From NCBI GenBank assembly GCA_031257135.1, contig JAIRPH010000106.1, positions 1 through 11,958 of the forward strand: DNA of 11,958 nt, written 5' to 3'. Below, piece by piece: positions 1-6,614 of this stretch. The notes beneath the pieces are model-generated. The model had not been told where the DNA came from, searched no databases, and was given only the letters and a program-made list of their open reading frames with translations. The position numbers and the translations under genes were made by a program. Position 1 is the first letter of the stretch; each line of letters starts with the position of its first letter. The DNA is from Spirochaetaceae bacterium. GTDB taxonomy: Bacteria > Spirochaetota > Spirochaetia > Treponematales > Breznakiellaceae.

Positions 1-560
1 TCCAAAGACTTGAGCAGATGTTCTGAGCAGACCTGTACGCTGTGACACAGTCCTACTGTTCTTACCGCGGTGTGCTTCTGCATATAGCCTGTGAGCATTG
101 CCATCGGATTGGTGTAGTTTAGAAACCACGCGTCAGGGCAGACGGCTTCGATGTCCAGCGCGAATTCTTCCAGTACCGGAATTGTCCGTAATGCCCGCAT
201 GATGCCTCCGATTCCGAGGGTGTCAGCGATAGTTTGGCGCAATCCGTACTTTTTGGGAATCTCGAAATCCGCAATCGTTGCGGGATCATAGCCTCCGACT
301 TGAATTGCGTTCACCACAAACTTCGCGTCTTTGAGCGCGTCTCGTCTGCGTTCTTTCCCTAAGTAGCCTGAAATCCGGGCGGTTCCGCCTTTGCCCCGGT
401 TTATCGCCTCAAGAATAGCGGAGCTTTCCTTGAGGCGGTTCGGATCGATGTCGTACAGCGCAATATCGCTGTCCCGCAGAGCCGGAGTACTCATACAATC
501 TCCCAGCACATTCCGGGCGAAAACCGTGCTTCCAGCCCCCATAAACGTAATTTTCAGCAT
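1..560 (-). CDS. melA: GH4 alpha-galactosidase (MelA-like), N-terminal part, cut by window edge
   Basis: Family 4 glycoside hydrolases cleave alpha-galactosides such as melibiose in the cytoplasm by an NAD- and divalent-metal-dependent redox/elimination mechanism. I translated 186 residues from the ATG at 560; the family usually has about 430-480, so more than half lies beyond the left edge. Visible are the Rossmann NAD loop GAGS (residues 8-11), the acidic strand ALYDIDP (34-40), the block QTIADTLGIGGIMRALRTIP (109-128), NYTNPMAM (148-155) and GLCHS (170-174). The Cys of GLCHS is a metal ligand in GH4 enzymes and the Asn of TNP contacts substrate. The blocks resemble E. coli MelA more than 6-phospho-glucosidases, so alpha-galactosidase is preferred, although GH4 specificity is hard to call from half a protein. 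The start has a good Shine-Dalgarno site, AAGGAG, 8 bases upstream. It lies 94 bases downstream of a hypothetical gene on the same strand, with a hairpin between them. Confidence 0.88.
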   Translation of the reverse strand, partial: MLKITFMGAGSTVFARNVLGDCMSTPALRDSDIALYDIDPNRLKESSAILEAINRGKGGTARISGYLGKERRRDALKDAKFVVNAIQVGGYDPATIADFEIPKKYGLRQTIADTLGIGGIMRALRTIPVLEEFALDIEAVCPDAWFLNYTNPMAMLTGYMQKHTAVRTVGLCHSVQVCSEHLLKSL

Positions 561-612
561 ATACTCGTCTCCTTTTATAAATCATGGGGTAATAATTTCT
601 AGTATCATAGAG

Positions 613-647
613 CGGACGGCGCAAAGCCGGAACAGCCGCGCCGTCCG
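613..647. repeat. G+C-rich hairpin between two minus-strand genes
   Basis: CGGACGGCGC (613-622) and GCGCCGTCCG (638-647) are perfect inverted repeats with a 15-base loop. The hairpin starts 8 bases past the stop of the hypothetical gene at 655-1059 and precedes the GH4 gene. Neither strand has a T-run directly after the stem, so it is not a textbook intrinsic terminator. It may be a Rho-assisted terminator, a 3'-end stabiliser, or a processing site. Confidence 0.6.
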
Positions 648-654
648 GGTTCCC

Positions 655-1059
655 TTATTCTTCAAACGCGAACATATCGTTCAAAGATCGAAAATTATCG
701 AGATACTGGAGGAAATAAGAGTCGTCATTATTTATGACATCCCATATTTTTTTAGCGGACTTTACATCATGCTGATAATGGTTATCCTTCCAATGGGGCA
801 TAATTTTTTGGATAACCGGTTTCCGAACATCATGAAAGGTGAAATAGTATGCTCCCTTGCTTTTCCAATTATCAAGAATTGCAAGAAAGTTACCAAACTT
901 TGCGTCCTCAACATGAACAAGAACTTTCCGAATAGTACGATCATCGAAAAATTCTACTTTGGAGAGAACAAAACAAGCGACTTCATGGCGGGCTTCGTTG
1001 AAATCGATGGTTAGAACTTGAACTTGACCTACAATGAGGTCCTTAAATTGATTTACCAT
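655..1059 (-). CDS. hypothetical protein, 134 aa, unrecognised
   Basis: I do not recognise this protein. It has 134 codons from an ATG at 1059 to a TAA at 655. It is soluble-looking, with no signal peptide or membrane segment, rich in Phe, Asp, Lys, Asn and His, and has an acidic C-terminus ending DMFAFEE. An N-terminal beta-like stretch (about residues 8-35) is followed by a more helical, charged half. The codons are clearly richer in A+T than those of its neighbours, which may point to a different origin. The start is preceded by AAAAGG only two bases away, a weak ribosome site, and a possible promoter ends just before it. It follows the terminator of the nucleoside operon and precedes the GH4 gene. 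Evidence for coding is moderate: a complete frame, its own flanking signals, and an opposite-strand frame that looks less protein-like. Confidence 0.6.
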   Translation of the reverse strand: MVNQFKDLIVGQVQVLTIDFNEARHEVACFVLSKVEFFDDRTIRKVLVHVEDAKFGNFLAILDNWKSKGAYYFTFHDVRKPVIQKIMPHWKDNHYQHDVKSAKKIWDVINNDDSYFLQYLDNFRSLNDMFAFEE

Positions 1060-1068
1060 AACCTTTTA

Positions 1069-1098
1069 ACTATAGGCTATATAAAAGGATTGTATCAA
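1069..1098 (-). promoter_or_regulatory. candidate sigma-70 promoter for the 134-aa gene
   Basis: Read on the minus strand, TTGATA (1093-1098) lies 18 bases before TATAGT (1069-1074); each matches the sigma-70 consensus at five of six positions. Only nine bases separate the -10 box from the ATG at 1059, so a transcript would have almost no leader. An alternative -10 (TATATA) lies a little further upstream but fits the spacing worse. Confidence 0.35.
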
Positions 1099-1109
1099 TA
1101 GGTTTTTCT

Positions 1110-1160
1110 AAAAAAAGCGCGCACCCCCTGCGGCTAAAGCCGGAAGGGTTGCAGGCGGCG
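1110..1160 (-). terminator. intrinsic terminator of the nucleoside uptake operon
   Basis: Directly after the phosphorylase stop codon, the minus strand reads into a G+C-rich region that can fold. CGGC/GCCG form an inner stem around a TTTA loop, and CCTGC/GCAGG form an outer stem with an internal loop. The region ends in GCGCGC followed by seven T (the A-run at 1110-1116 on the plus strand). Stem, position and U-tract all fit an intrinsic terminator, although the outer stem is imperfect. Confidence 0.65.
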
Positions 1161-1931
1161 TTATTTCCCGCCGCGAATGAGTTTTCTGATGGTTTCTACC
1201 GCTGTTTTAATGGGCCGCTGTATGGCGTCTGTAGGATATACGTCGGCGGAATTTTTCTTTGAGACCCCGTTTTCGTAGTTTGTGGCGGAAACCATCACTG
1301 AAGCGGCTCGTACTCCCAGACTGCTTGCGGTTAGGAATAAGGTTGCTTCTTCCATTGATGTTGCGATTGCTCCGCCTCGCACATAGGCGTTCCACCGGCT
1401 GATAAGTTCTTCCCGTACCGGCTTGGTTTCAGGCTCCGTCTGGGTATAAAAGGAATCTTTGGTAATGGTAATTCCTACCGATGTAGGAAAACCCAGTTCC
1501 CGGCTTGTTTCCTCAAGGAGCTTCGTCAGCTCGTAATTCGGCACCGCGGGAAATTCAAGAGGCAGGTAGTGACAGCCGGTACCTTCCATGCGAACCGTAC
1601 CGTTTACTACTACAATATCGCCGCGGGAAACCTTCTCGCACGTTGAAGCGCAGGTTCCCACCCGGATAAAAGTGTCCGCGCCGCATTTTACCAGTTCCTC
1701 GATGCAGATTGCCGCCGAAGGACCGCCGATGCCCGTAGAAGTAACCGTAACCAATTGTCCTTCGAGATACCCTTCCCAGGTAGTGAATTCCCTTTTTTGG
1801 GTAACTTTCCGGCTGTCGTCAAGGAAAGCGGCTATTTTTTCGCACCGATCCGGATCGCCCGGAACGATGGCGTATTTTCCAACTTCTCCTTTAGACAGAT
1901 TGATATGCAACATTTTGTCAGTAAGAGACAT
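1161..1931 (-). CDS. udp: uridine phosphorylase-like nucleoside phosphorylase
   Basis: This is a cytoplasmic nucleoside phosphorylase of the PNP/UDP family that splits a nucleoside with phosphate into base and ribose-1-phosphate. It has 256 residues, the usual Udp length. GDPDR (25-29), the Arg of KREFTTW (R47), STGIGGPS (65-72) and FIRVGT (89-93, with R90) match the phosphate and ribose site of E. coli Udp; H9 matches the partner-subunit His. Two specificity positions differ. The Arg that binds uracil, in the family's Gln-x-x-Pro-x-Arg or Gly-Gln-x-Arg block, is Thr (T169) here, though Q164 is kept. The EMES box reads SMEE (192-195), with Ser for the first Glu and the ribose-binding Glu (E194) kept. 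Its pyrimidine preference is therefore likely but not certain. GGAGG lies 4 bases before the ATG, and the gene starts 14 bases after the last permease gene, so it is the final gene of the import operon. Confidence 0.87.
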   Translation of the reverse strand: MSLTDKMLHINLSKGEVGKYAIVPGDPDRCEKIAAFLDDSRKVTQKREFTTWEGYLEGQLVTVTSTGIGGPSAAICIEELVKCGADTFIRVGTCASTCEKVSRGDIVVVNGTVRMEGTGCHYLPLEFPAVPNYELTKLLEETSRELGFPTSVGITITKDSFYTQTEPETKPVREELISRWNAYVRGGAIATSMEEATLFLTASSLGVRAASVMVSATNYENGVSKKNSADVYPTDAIQRPIKTAVETIRKLIRGGK

Positions 1932-1945
1932 AGTTCCTCCATGAG

Positions 1946-2857
1946 TTATTGAATTTTTCCAAGCCCATCAGGAGCTTTGGAACGTTTGCCGAATAGAATT
2001 AACGCGATAATAGTAATGCCGTAGGGAAGCATCTGGACGAATTGATCCGGCACGTTTGTTTCCAGCATATTAAACCGCACCGACTGAGCAAAGGCGAAGA
2101 TAAAACTTGCCCCCGCGGATCCGAGCGGAGTCCAGCCCCCGAAAATATTAGCCGCAACTCCAAGAAAACCCCGCCCCGCGGTCATATTCTTGGCAAAAAT
2201 GCTGTTCTGCACAATAGATAGAAAACCGCCCCCTAAACCCGCCAACGCGCCGCTTATCAAAAGAGCGGCGTACTGATACTTCAGCACCGGCACGCCGACA
2301 CTGCGAGCCGCAACGGGATGCATACTTATTGCCTTGAACCGGAGTCCGACTTTGGTATACTTCATCACATACCAAGATAGAATAACTAACAGAATCGTGA
2401 TGTATATAATCGGCGACTGATTAGTAAAAAATCTGCCCGCGCCGGGGATTCTGTTGAGCAGAGGAACTGTTATCGGGGCAAGCTGTGCTACTTGTCCGCT
2501 GGCTCCTTCCTTCTGCCAGACTATGTAGGTTGCCGCCGCGGTAAAACCGGTTGAAAAAAGATTCAGTCCAACCCCGCAGACCGTCTGATTTGATCGATAC
2601 CGTATGCAGAGCAGGGAAAATACTCCCGCCGCGGCGGCGCCGAAAGCCATTCCGGTTAAGATGCCGACTGTCCCGCTACCGCTGATATAAGAACCGAACA
2701 CCGCTCCGAAAGCGCCCATTAACATAAGCCCTTCAGTGCCTAAGCTGATAATTCCCGCCAACTCGGAAATCGTGCTGGAAAGAGCGACCAGCATCAAAGG
2801 AGTCGCCAGCCTGAGAATCAATAGTAAGTTATCAATAGAAAGCAAACTTTTCAGCAT
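1946..2857 (-). CDS. ABC nucleoside transporter, inner-membrane permease 2 (NupQ/BmpD-like)
   Basis: This is the shorter of two membrane subunits of a BMP-type nucleoside importer. It has 303 residues, is strongly hydrophobic and has roughly eight to nine membrane segments by eye; it belongs to the BPD_transp_2 family of RbsC-like permeases. Family blocks are IISLGTEGLMLMGAF near residue 35, a cytoplasmic coupling loop GLRFKAISMHPVAARSVGVP in the middle, and the C-terminal GRGFLGVAANIFGGWTPLGS. The ATG at 2857 overlaps the end of the preceding permease gene by seven bases and has AAGGAG seven bases upstream, so translational coupling is likely. It should pair with the 361-residue permease and share the double ATPase. 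Purine versus pyrimidine nucleoside specificity cannot be read from it. Confidence 0.9.
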   Translation of the reverse strand: MLKSLLSIDNLLLILRLATPLMLVALSSTISELAGIISLGTEGLMLMGAFGAVFGSYISGSGTVGILTGMAFGAAAAGVFSLLCIRYRSNQTVCGVGLNLFSTGFTAAATYIVWQKEGASGQVAQLAPITVPLLNRIPGAGRFFTNQSPIIYITILLVILSWYVMKYTKVGLRFKAISMHPVAARSVGVPVLKYQYAALLISGALAGLGGGFLSIVQNSIFAKNMTAGRGFLGVAANIFGGWTPLGSAGASFIFAFAQSVRFNMLETNVPDQFVQMLPYGITIIALILFGKRSKAPDGLGKIQ

Positions 2858-3936
2858 CCTACAGCTCCTTGTTTCCGGTTGAAAGATATTTTTTTGAGGA
2901 AACGGAAAATTTCCGGGGTCGCAACAAAGAAAATAACCAGCCCTTGAACGACAATAACCATATCCGCGGAAAGCCCCGCCCGTATGCTCATCTGCCGGGC
3001 GCCTGAATCCATAACGCCGAACAGAAGTCCTGTTATAATAACCACAAAGGGATTGTTTCCCGCAAGCACCGCTACCGCAAGCCCGGTAAAACCAGCGTTG
3101 CTCGAAAATCCTTCAAACAATTTGCCGTAAGTGCCTAGAACTTCGGCGGTTCCTGCAAGTCCGCCCAGAATCCCGCTTATCCCCATGGTCAAAACAGAAA
3201 CGACCGGGACATTGATGCCTCCCGCTTCCGCCGCTGAAGCGTTGCTTCCAACCGCGCGGATTTTGTAGCCGGTTATGGTTTTGTAGATCAGCAGATACGA
3301 TGCGATAACTCCTGCAAGGGCTAGAAACGCGCTTGCCGAAAACTGAGTCCTCGCGGCAAGAATAGGAAAACGGAAACGCTGAGGGATCATATCCGTTTCA
3401 GGCAGTCCCGCCGCGGATTGCAGAGGATAGTTGACTATATAGGAAACAAAATGTATCGCAAGATAGTTCAGCAAAATGGCGACAATTACTTCGTGGATTT
3501 TGAATTTGGTTTTCAGGAAACCTATCAGCGCGCCCCAGCACGCGCCTCCGGTCATGCCTCCCAAAATGCAGAGAACCATTGCCAGCAACGCAGGAGTTCC
3601 GACGGGAATTTTCAGAGCGATAAAAACGCTACACAAAGCGCCGATATACATTTGTCCTTCAATGCCGATATTCATCAGTCCGCTTTTAAACGCAAGCGCC
3701 GCGGCAAGACCGGTAAAAATCAGCGGAACCGCTTTGTTTATGGTGTTTGCGAAAGCCCGGAAATTGCCGAAAGCGCCGCGAACAAGCGAAGAAAAGGCAA
3801 GAACCGGCGATTTTCCCATTATCAAAATAAACAGCGAAGCGCATATAACGGCTAATATGATAGAAAGAAAAGAGCGCAGAACCGTATTTTCCGCAAGCGG
3901 AACAGCCTCTGTAAGAGGCGAGCGTTTTTTAATCAT
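2851..3936 (-). CDS. ABC nucleoside transporter, inner-membrane permease 1 (NupP/BmpC-like)
   Basis: This is the larger membrane subunit of the nucleoside importer, in the BPD_transp_2 family, with 361 residues (family members are typically about 350). A basic N-terminus (MIKKR) precedes the first membrane helix at about residues 22-42. Family blocks include GLMNIGIEGQMYIGAL near residue 85, KIHEVIVAILLNYLA near 147, the coupling loop GYKIRAVGSNASAAEAGG past the middle, and TGLAVAVLAGNNPF near the C-terminus. I chose the ATG at 3936 because AGGAAG lies 9 bases upstream; a TTG two codons further up (3942) is possible. The start overlaps the ATPase stop by eight bases and its end overlaps the next permease, so the three are probably translated together. 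Confidence 0.9.
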   Translation of the reverse strand: MIKKRSPLTEAVPLAENTVLRSFLSIILAVICASLFILIMGKSPVLAFSSLVRGAFGNFRAFANTINKAVPLIFTGLAAALAFKSGLMNIGIEGQMYIGALCSVFIALKIPVGTPALLAMVLCILGGMTGGACWGALIGFLKTKFKIHEVIVAILLNYLAIHFVSYIVNYPLQSAAGLPETDMIPQRFRFPILAARTQFSASAFLALAGVIASYLLIYKTITGYKIRAVGSNASAAEAGGINVPVVSVLTMGISGILGGLAGTAEVLGTYGKLFEGFSSNAGFTGLAVAVLAGNNPFVVIITGLLFGVMDSGARQMSIRAGLSADMVIVVQGLVIFFVATPEIFRFLKKISFNRKQGAVGC

Positions 3937-5446
3937 AATCAATGTCTTCCTGCCGCGGTTTTTTCCCCGCCATTAAAAGCCCTAGCTCCTCAATGGTATA
4001 CCGAGAGGCTTCTTTGCAATCCATCAGCTCGCCTTTGTAGATCACTGCGATGCGATCTGACATTTTCATAATCTCCTCCAAATCGGCTGAAATAAGAAGT
4101 ATCCCCTTGTTTTCAGAACGGAGCCGTAAAAATTGGGTATGAATATATTCCACCGCGCCTATATCCAGTCCTCGTCCGGGCTGGGCCGCTAAAATCAGCC
4201 GGTACTCAGGAGATACTTCTCGTCCCAGCACCAATTTCTGCTGATTGCCCCCGGAAAGATCGGCTATGTTCTGCCGCGCCCCCGAGGTTTTTACCGCAAA
4301 CGTTTCTATCGATTTGCCGGTATCCTGAGCGAGCTTGGTTTCGCGGATAAACCCATGACGAGCGTATTTCTTTTCCGATTGAAAACCCAGCAGAAAATTT
4401 TCCGATAACGAAAGCCCCGGCAGTATAGCCCGATGATGGCGATCCGAAGGAATATACCCGATGCCTCCCCGCCGGATTGAAAGAGGAGACCTATTGCCGA
4501 TTTCATGCCCATTAAGCCGGATAACTCCCGAAAGTTTTTGCCGCAGTCCCATGATCATTTCTTCCAGTTCCATCTGTCCGTTGCCGTCTACGCCGGCGAT
4601 GCCCAGAATTTCTCCTTCCCTGACAGAAAGACTTACTGTCCCTTTCGCGTTGGGAAGAAGTTTAAGGCGTTCAATTTCCAGAAGAGGCTTTCCCGGGCGG
4701 AACGGTTCTTTTTTCAGCTCAAAAAGAATTTCTCTGCCTACCATGTGTCCGGCCAAGGATCGTATATTTGTTTCCGAGATTTTTACCGTTCCGGTTACGG
4801 AGCCGTCTCTAAGAATAGTAGCTCTGTCGGCTACCTGCATGGTTTCATTGAGCTTGTGAGTTATGAAGATAATAGTTTTCCCTTGACGCTTCATATCAAG
4901 CAAGATATGCATTAGGCTGTTTGATTCCTGAGGAGTCAGAACCGCGGTAGGTTCATCCAATACCAGCACGTTCGCGCCCCGATACAACGTTTTTACTATT
5001 TCTACCCGCTGTTTCATACCCACTGAAATATCTTCTACTTTAGCGTCAAGCTCAAGATCAAGCCCGTATTTTCCGGTAATTTCGCGTGTTCTCCGGCGGC
5101 TTTCTCCATAGTTCAGTTTGAAACTGCCTGTTTCCTGCCCAAGGATGATGTTTTGCAAAACCGTCATGTTCGGGATGAGCATGAAATGCTGGTGAATCAT
5201 ACCGAGTCCCCGATGAAAAGCATCGCCGGTATTGCGGATAAGGCATTTCTCGCCGTTGATATAAATAGTTCCGCTGTCGGGACGATACATACCGAAGAGA
5301 ATATTCATCAAGGTAGTTTTTCCCGCCCCGTTTTCGCCTAATAGACAGTGAATTTCACCTTCATTGACCGAAAGATCGCAGAGGCTGTTCGCCGTTACCG
5401 GTCCGAAACGCTTGGTGATACCCGTCATTTGGATAATAGGATTCAT
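3929..5446 (-). CDS. ABC nucleoside transporter, tandem ATPase subunit (NupO/RbsA-like)
   Basis: This is the energy-coupling subunit of the importer, with two ABC domains in 505 residues. Domain 1 is complete: Walker A GENGAGKTT (37-45), Q-loop Q86, signature SVGMKQ (141-146), Walker B LVLDE (161-165) and H-loop H197. Domain 2 has the degenerate Walker A GVDGNGQ (285-291) without Lys, the canonical signature LSGGNQQ (397-403), and ILAAQPGRGLD (418-428) where Walker B lacks the catalytic acid. This asymmetry is normal for sugar/nucleoside double ATPases, with one competent composite site. LDEPTAVLTPQE and AAQP(T/G)RGLD are typical of the BMP-linked subgroup. The ATG at 5446 is 17 bases after the lipoprotein stop; only a weak AGGG-type ribosome site is visible before it, which may set lower expression than the lipoprotein. 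Confidence 0.94.
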   Translation of the reverse strand: MNPIIQMTGITKRFGPVTANSLCDLSVNEGEIHCLLGENGAGKTTLMNILFGMYRPDSGTIYINGEKCLIRNTGDAFHRGLGMIHQHFMLIPNMTVLQNIILGQETGSFKLNYGESRRRTREITGKYGLDLELDAKVEDISVGMKQRVEIVKTLYRGANVLVLDEPTAVLTPQESNSLMHILLDMKRQGKTIIFITHKLNETMQVADRATILRDGSVTGTVKISETNIRSLAGHMVGREILFELKKEPFRPGKPLLEIERLKLLPNAKGTVSLSVREGEILGIAGVDGNGQMELEEMIMGLRQKLSGVIRLNGHEIGNRSPLSIRRGGIGYIPSDRHHRAILPGLSLSENFLLGFQSEKKYARHGFIRETKLAQDTGKSIETFAVKTSGARQNIADLSGGNQQKLVLGREVSPEYRLILAAQPGRGLDIGAVEYIHTQFLRLRSENKGILLISADLEEIMKMSDRIAVIYKGELMDCKEASRYTIEELGLLMAGKKPRQEDIDYD

Positions 5447-5463
5447 AAACGCCCTGCAAGGCT

Positions 5464-6513
5464 TTACAGCCTGTTTATAAAACTTTCCAACGTCCCTGCG
5501 GAATTGGGAACCGCGATTTCGCCGGAAGCGATTTTCCGTTTAATATCCTCAAGGCTTTGTTTGATGGCATCGCTTAATTTGACGTTAGAACCGTCAGTTA
5601 CTATATCTACGCCGCCGTCAGCCATGGAAAGCGCTCTTACTCCGGGACTGAACGTGCCGTCTACTACCGATTTAATCGCTTCATACGCGGCGTTATCCAC
5701 CTTTTTAATCATGCTGGCGGCGATGTGATCAGGATCGACCGAGTTTTGATTGATATTTACCCCGAAAGCATAGGTATTGTTCTCTTTTGCCGCCTGAAAC
5801 AGTCCGTTGCCTGACATTCCTGCGGCGTGAAAAATCATATCCGCGCCTCTGCTGTTCATGGCGGAAGCTATTTCTTTGGCGGTGGTAACGTCGGTGAAAG
5901 AGCCGACATAATCGTCAAATATCTGGATATTTTTATTGATATATTTTGCGCCTCCCGCGTATCCAGAATAGAAAATTCTGATATTGGGCCGATCCGCGCC
6001 GCCGATAAATCCTATCTGGTTAGTTTTACTGAAGCCCTCTGCTTTCATCAACGCCGCAAGCGCGCCTATCATAAAAGAAGCCTCTTCGTCCTTAGTCATG
6101 TAGCTTGCCACATTGGGCGCGTCCAGAGACGTATCAATGATGGCAAACTTCTGATCGGGATATTCTCCGCCGACAATTTTGAGCGCCTCCAATGCTTCAA
6201 AGGTAAGACATATAACGAGATCGTAATCTTCGGCGGAAGCCATATCCCGCAGAGATAATTCAATATCGCCTATGGCTTTGATAGCGATTTTGTCATAGCT
6301 GATTCCCATATCCGTAGCGGCTCTGTCTACGCCCTGCAAAGTCAAATCGTTAAAGGCGTTGTCTCCGAAACCGCTGCTGGAGGATATAAGCCCAATTTTA
6401 ACAGTTTTTTTAGCGGTATCAGCGGTTTTTTTGCCGTCAGCCGGTTTTGGTTTGTCACAGCCTGCGGCAGACAAAATCAGAGTCAGCGCAAGCAGAAATA
6501 TTGATTTCTTCAT
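5464..6513 (-). CDS. BMP-family nucleoside-binding lipoprotein (PnrA/TmpC-like)
   Basis: This is the substrate-binding protein of the nucleoside importer, probably anchored to the outer face of the inner membrane. Of its 349 residues, the N-terminus MKKSIFLLALTLILSAAGC is a lipoprotein signal with Cys19 as the lipidated residue; the lipobox SAAGC is relaxed, as is common in spirochaetes. A Lys/Asp-rich linker follows to about residue 36. The mature part has BMP features: GFGDNAFND (48-56), FAIID (123-127), MIGALAA (148-154) and GVNINQ...SMIKKVD (251-273). In many BMP proteins the GVN position is GVD. In Treponema pallidum the homologue PnrA (TmpC) binds purine nucleosides; the ligand here is inferred only as a nucleoside. 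AAGGAG lies 6 bases before the ATG. It is the first and best-signalled gene of the operon, which ends with a phosphorylase. Confidence 0.93.
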   Translation of the reverse strand: MKKSIFLLALTLILSAAGCDKPKPADGKKTADTAKKTVKIGLISSSSGFGDNAFNDLTLQGVDRAATDMGISYDKIAIKAIGDIELSLRDMASAEDYDLVICLTFEALEALKIVGGEYPDQKFAIIDTSLDAPNVASYMTKDEEASFMIGALAALMKAEGFSKTNQIGFIGGADRPNIRIFYSGYAGGAKYINKNIQIFDDYVGSFTDVTTAKEIASAMNSRGADMIFHAAGMSGNGLFQAAKENNTYAFGVNINQNSVDPDHIAASMIKKVDNAAYEAIKSVVDGTFSPGVRALSMADGGVDIVTDGSNVKLSDAIKQSLEDIKRKIASGEIAVPNSAGTLESFINRL

Positions 6514-6533
6514 AAGATACTCCTTGTTAAAAA

Positions 6534-6564
6534 ATTATATAGCATTATATATCTTGTACGTCAA
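6534..6564 (-). promoter_or_regulatory. sigma-70-type promoter of the nucleoside uptake operon
   Basis: On the minus strand, TTGACG (6559-6564) is followed after 19 bases by a perfect TATAAT (6534-6539), or after 17 bases by TATATA (6536-6541). Transcription would start about 10-15 bases before the AAGGAG of the lipoprotein gene, giving a short leader. An A+T-rich tract with an inverted repeat lies just upstream and could act as an UP element. Confidence 0.6.
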
Positions 6565-6581
6565 TAATAATTTTTATTATT
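6563..6581. repeat. A+T-only inverted repeat upstream of the operon promoter
   Basis: AATAATAA (6563-6570) and TTATTATT (6574-6581) are perfect inverted repeats around a TTT loop, overlapping the edge of the -35 box. It may be a regulator site, an UP element, or simply low-complexity A+T DNA. As a terminator for the gene ending at 6615 it would be weak, because the stem has no G-C pair. The rest of the 6514-6614 gap shows nothing else. Confidence 0.35.
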
Positions 6582-6614
6582 TTTAGGACTATTTATTGAA
6601 AATATCAGCCGCGT

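Noticed and set aside
391..1014. 207-codon open frame on the plus strand
   Set aside because: It runs antisense through the clear GH4 N-terminus and the hypothetical gene; the protein has no recognisable blocks and no good ribosome site.
4780..5446. second ABC domain defects in the ATPase as a sign of gene decay
   Set aside because: Loss of Walker A Lys and Walker B acid in domain 2 is normal for RbsA/NupO-type double ATPases, and the frame is intact.
6514..6614. purine or other riboswitch before the nucleoside operon
   Set aside because: The likely transcript leader is only a few tens of bases, and none of the conserved purine-aptamer core sequences is present.
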